NCBI RefSeq assembly: GCF_018919215.1 | Contig: NZ_JAHLQK010000001.1 | Span: 528,430-592,429 of the forward strand | Length of the DNA: 64,000 nucleotides | Source of the DNA: Alkaliphilus flagellatus | GTDB taxonomy: Bacteria; Bacillota; Clostridia; Peptostreptococcales; Natronincolaceae | Reading direction: 5' to 3' | Shown here: in pieces, positions 61,754 through 64,000 of the stretch | Layout of the letters: every line of letters starts with the position of its first letter | Position numbering within the stretch: the stretch's first letter is position 1 | Made by a program: the position numbers and the translations under genes | The notes under the pieces: model-generated | What the model was told of the DNA's origin: nothing | Databases searched by the model: none | What the model saw: the letters and a program-made list of their open reading frames with translations, nothing else

Positions 61754-62107
61754 AAAGCTTTGGTGACAGTGTTTTTATTTTCCCTCAAATTATTGTTTGA
61801 GGGATTTTTGTTTAAATAAAGGTTCACATTTTTTATGAGTATGTTAATAATTAGAACGGAAATAGAATAGCAAATTTAGATACAAGTAAAAAAGAATCTA
61901 TTGTATAGCTTTTTTATGAAATTAAGCAAAGTTAATGATAACCTTAAGAAAAAGTTTATAAATAGTTAAAAGCAATTTAAAGTATATGCTATATAATTAA
62001 TATTATATATTGAAAGATTTAAAAAGAAATTTTGTTTTACATTATTGAAAAGTTTCATAAGGAGTAGTTTTTGTAGTTAATAAATGGTAGAAAGTTGAGG
62101 TATATTT
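61754..62107. other. Intergenic region after the ABC-F gene
   Basis: Holds a terminator (61781-61809) and otherwise AT-rich DNA without visible genes. Confidence 0.65.
61781..61809 (+). terminator. Terminator of the ABC-F gene
   Basis: CCCTCAAA and TTTGAGGG stem followed by ATTTTTG, 30 bases after the stop codon; nearly the same stem as at 30358. Confidence 0.85.
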
Positions 62108-62821
62108 GTGAATAATACGAAGGATAAGATTATGCTCGTCTGTTGCTTATTAATCATCATCGGAGCATTAACAGGAATTATTATATATGCTACATCTAGT
62201 GGAATTATGGATATTATGACTTCTATTGAATCATTTAAAACATACATAGATGGATTTGGTAACAAAGCTATTATTATTTTTTTTATAATACAATTCATGT
62301 CTGTTGTCATTGCGCCGATACCCAGCAATATAAGTACAGCTGCAGGAGGAATAGTATTTGGTATATGGAAGACATTTATTACGAGTACACTTGCAGTAAT
62401 TTTAGGCTCAATGTTAGTATTTATTCTTTCAAGAAAATTTGGAAAGCCACTTACGGACAAATTTGTTAGCCAAAAGATTGCAGGTAAGTACGGACAACTT
62501 GTAGAATCAAAAAGTGAAATGCTATTAATAGCTATGTTTCTATTGCCATTTTTTCCTGATGACTCTATTTGCTTTTTAGCAGGACTTAGTAAAATAAAAT
62601 GTAATAGATTTTTTGCAATCATGTTGTTGACGAGGCCATGGGGACTTCTAGTTTCCTCAGTAGTAGGTGCTACAAATATTACAATTCCATGGTGGGGTTG
62701 GATAAGTATTGTTTTACTAGTAGTAGTATTATTTATTCTTATACAAAAATATGGTGATAAAATTGAAGACAAATTAATGGATATTATTCATATGAAATTA
62801 GGAAGGAACAAAGAAAATTAG
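62108..62821 (+). CDS. TVP38/TMEM64-family (VTT/DedA-like) membrane protein
   Basis: 237 residues with about six helices. The VTT-domain marks are VVIAPIPSNISTAAGGIVFG (about 62-81, re-entrant loop), GSMLVFILSRKFGKPLTDKF (about 100-119) and LLPFFPDDSICFLAGLSKIK (about 145-164). DedA/VTT proteins include lipid scramblases or transporters of undecaprenyl phosphate and other lipids; TVP38-type members are less defined. The start is GTG 62108 behind GAGGT. Single gene. Confidence 0.88.
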   Translation: MNNTKDKIMLVCCLLIIIGALTGIIIYATSSGIMDIMTSIESFKTYIDGFGNKAIIIFFIIQFMSVVIAPIPSNISTAAGGIVFGIWKTFITSTLAVILGSMLVFILSRKFGKPLTDKFVSQKIAGKYGQLVESKSEMLLIAMFLLPFFPDDSICFLAGLSKIKCNRFFAIMLLTRPWGLLVSSVVGATNITIPWWGWISIVLLVVVLFILIQKYGDKIEDKLMDIIHMKLGRNKEN

Positions 62822-63128
62822 AAATATCAAAGATACCATTTATTCCGTAATACTAAATGATGATATCTAGTTATTTTAAGTTGTTATAAATAGATAAAAT
62901 AAAGAAAGCAATACCTATGTAATAGAACGGTACTGTGTACGGAGAATTATATAAAGATTATGTAATCCACTAAATTAGAAGATATATATAGAATAAACTA
63001 GATATTTCAAGATATAGTTTCATTTATTAACTTAATGGCTGAATAAGCAGCTTACAATTTATAATATTTAAACAGTATTATGCTATAATATTTAGTGTGC
63101 CTAAATTATTATAGAAAGAAGAATGATA
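62822..63128. other. Intergenic region
   Basis: About 300 AT-rich bases before the MATE gene. I see no gene or strong hairpin. Confidence 0.6.
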
Positions 63129-64000
63129 ATGACTGATTCAGAATATAAAAAAGATGGAAAAAAAGCTAAATTATTTAAGTGGTTAAAAGACCCTACAAGA
63201 GCTGATGTTATTAATATTGCATGGCCTGTTCTTGTGGAGCTTCTTCTGGGATCACTTTTTGGTATGATAGATATGATGATGCTTGGAAGGATAGGTGATA
63301 GCTCATTAGCAGCAGCTTCTGTTGCAGCTGTAGGTATAACTAATCAGCCTTTATTTATAGGTATATCTCTTGTGCAGGCGTTAAATGTAGGAGCAACAGC
63401 CATGATTGCTCGATACCTAGGAGCTAATCAGAATGAAAGAATAGAAACTACTTTAAAGCATGTAATATTATTAAGCCTGCTAATGCTAGCAATCCCTCTA
63501 TCTATATTAGGAATAGTTTTTACAGATTCTATTATGAACTTTATGGGTGCACAAGCTGATGCTTTGCATGTGGGGAGAAATTATTTTAAAGTTGTTATGG
63601 TAGGATTTATATTCCAATCATTTAATATGTCTGTATCCGCGGCACTTCGAGGGATTGGTGAAACCAAAACACCTATGAAGATAAATCTAAAGGCAAATTT
63701 TTTAAATGTTATTGGTAATGCACTTCTTATATATGGTCTTTTAGGACTGCCTAAACTTGGTGTTACTGGAGCAGGGATATCCACTGCTATATCTAATGTT
63801 ATTGCAAGTGTACTTTTATTTATCTATATTATAAAAGGAAAAAGTATTATAAAACTTAATATAAGAAAGCCCTTTAAATTTGATAAAGACATTATATACA
63901 ATCTAGTGAGGATAGGTGTACCTGCGTCATTAGAACAGTTAGTTTTAAGAACAGGTGTGCTTTTGTTTGTAAAAATAGTTGCAGGACTTGGAACTGTTGT
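63129..64000 (+). CDS. MATE-family efflux transporter (N-terminal part, cut by window edge)
   Basis: The first 290 residues are visible and the frame is open to the edge. MATE marks: IAWPVLVELLLGSLFGMIDM (about 31-50), MMMLGRIGDSSLAAASVAAV, VQALNVGATAMIARYLGANQ (about 85-104) and LRGIGETKTPMKINLKANFL (about 174-193). MATE proteins export drugs and cationic compounds using Na+ or H+ gradients. The start is ATG 63129 or, two codons earlier, 63123; GAAAGAAG precedes both. Length and C-terminus unknown. Confidence 0.9.
   Translation, partial: MTDSEYKKDGKKAKLFKWLKDPTRADVINIAWPVLVELLLGSLFGMIDMMMLGRIGDSSLAAASVAAVGITNQPLFIGISLVQALNVGATAMIARYLGANQNERIETTLKHVILLSLLMLAIPLSILGIVFTDSIMNFMGAQADALHVGRNYFKVVMVGFIFQSFNMSVSAALRGIGETKTPMKINLKANFLNVIGNALLIYGLLGLPKLGVTGAGISTAISNVIASVLLFIYIIKGKSIIKLNIRKPFKFDKDIIYNLVRIGVPASLEQLVLRTGVLLFVKIVAGLGTV

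Noticed and set aside
62077-62772. 231-codon minus-strand frame
   Set aside because: Mirror of the TVP38-family gene; composition is not protein-like and motifs are on the plus strand.

Overview
The window is low-GC DNA from a Gram-positive anaerobe, most likely a spore-forming member of the Clostridia. This rests on AT-rich codon use, strong AGGAGG-type ribosome binding sites, a corrinoid methyltransferase cluster, an iron-regulated nitrogenase-like operon and a clostridial-type ABC-F resistance gene with an attenuator leader. No rRNA, tRNA or CRISPR array was seen. A few stretches (about 42.3-43.2 kb, 50.7-51.4 kb, 15.7-16.5 kb) look GC-richer than their neighbours and may be acquired.

Left part (1-24.4 kb). 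This is an accessory region with many broken genes. It holds the start of a response regulator, a MerR regulator divergent from a flavodoxin-like reductase and a nonsense-interrupted aldo-keto reductase, a VanZ-like protein, a secreted S41-like/SLH protein and a decayed IS3-family element. These are followed by a pyridoxamine-oxidase-like gene divergent from a MocR regulator, a complete Bce-type peptide-resistance module (ABC ATPase, permease, response regulator, kinase), a PEP-mutase-family enzyme, several pseudogenes, Rrf2 and AraC regulators, a DMT-type transporter, and a zinc-ribbon/J-domain pair.

Middle (24.6-38.6 kb). This is the metabolic core, with two adjacent operons. The first encodes three uroporphyrinogen-decarboxylase-type methyltransferases, a corrinoid protein and a 2Fe-2S/ASKHA reductive activator; it looks like a methyl-transfer system for an unknown methylated substrate. 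The second starts with a near-consensus Fur box, then an AraC regulator, a FecB-like lipoprotein, two FecCD permeases and their ATPase. It runs by overlapping genes straight into NifH-, NifD- and NifK-like proteins. The D-like subunit keeps three cluster cysteines and the K-like subunit only one, and no FeMo-cofactor cysteine is visible. This suggests a non-nitrogen-fixing reductase working on something imported by, or linked to, the iron-chelate transporter. It is the best candidate for an undescribed system.

Right part (38.6-64 kb). This is again accessory: a MoxR/VWA pair with a suspicious A9 run at the junction, GIY-YIG and alpha/beta-hydrolase genes, a MocR/EamA divergent pair, acetyltransferases, a WYL regulator with a DHFR-like reductase, an ArsR regulator whose tandem operator recurs downstream, GrpB, MBL-fold and CAT-like proteins, and a YcxB protein. 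It continues with an Erm methylase remnant, a TetR-GNAT pair, an ABC-F gene with leader peptide and two terminators, a TVP38-family protein and the start of a MATE exporter. Pseudogenes, possible integration scars (tails resembling the 3' end of rlmD) and a family of similar hairpins recur through both accessory parts.
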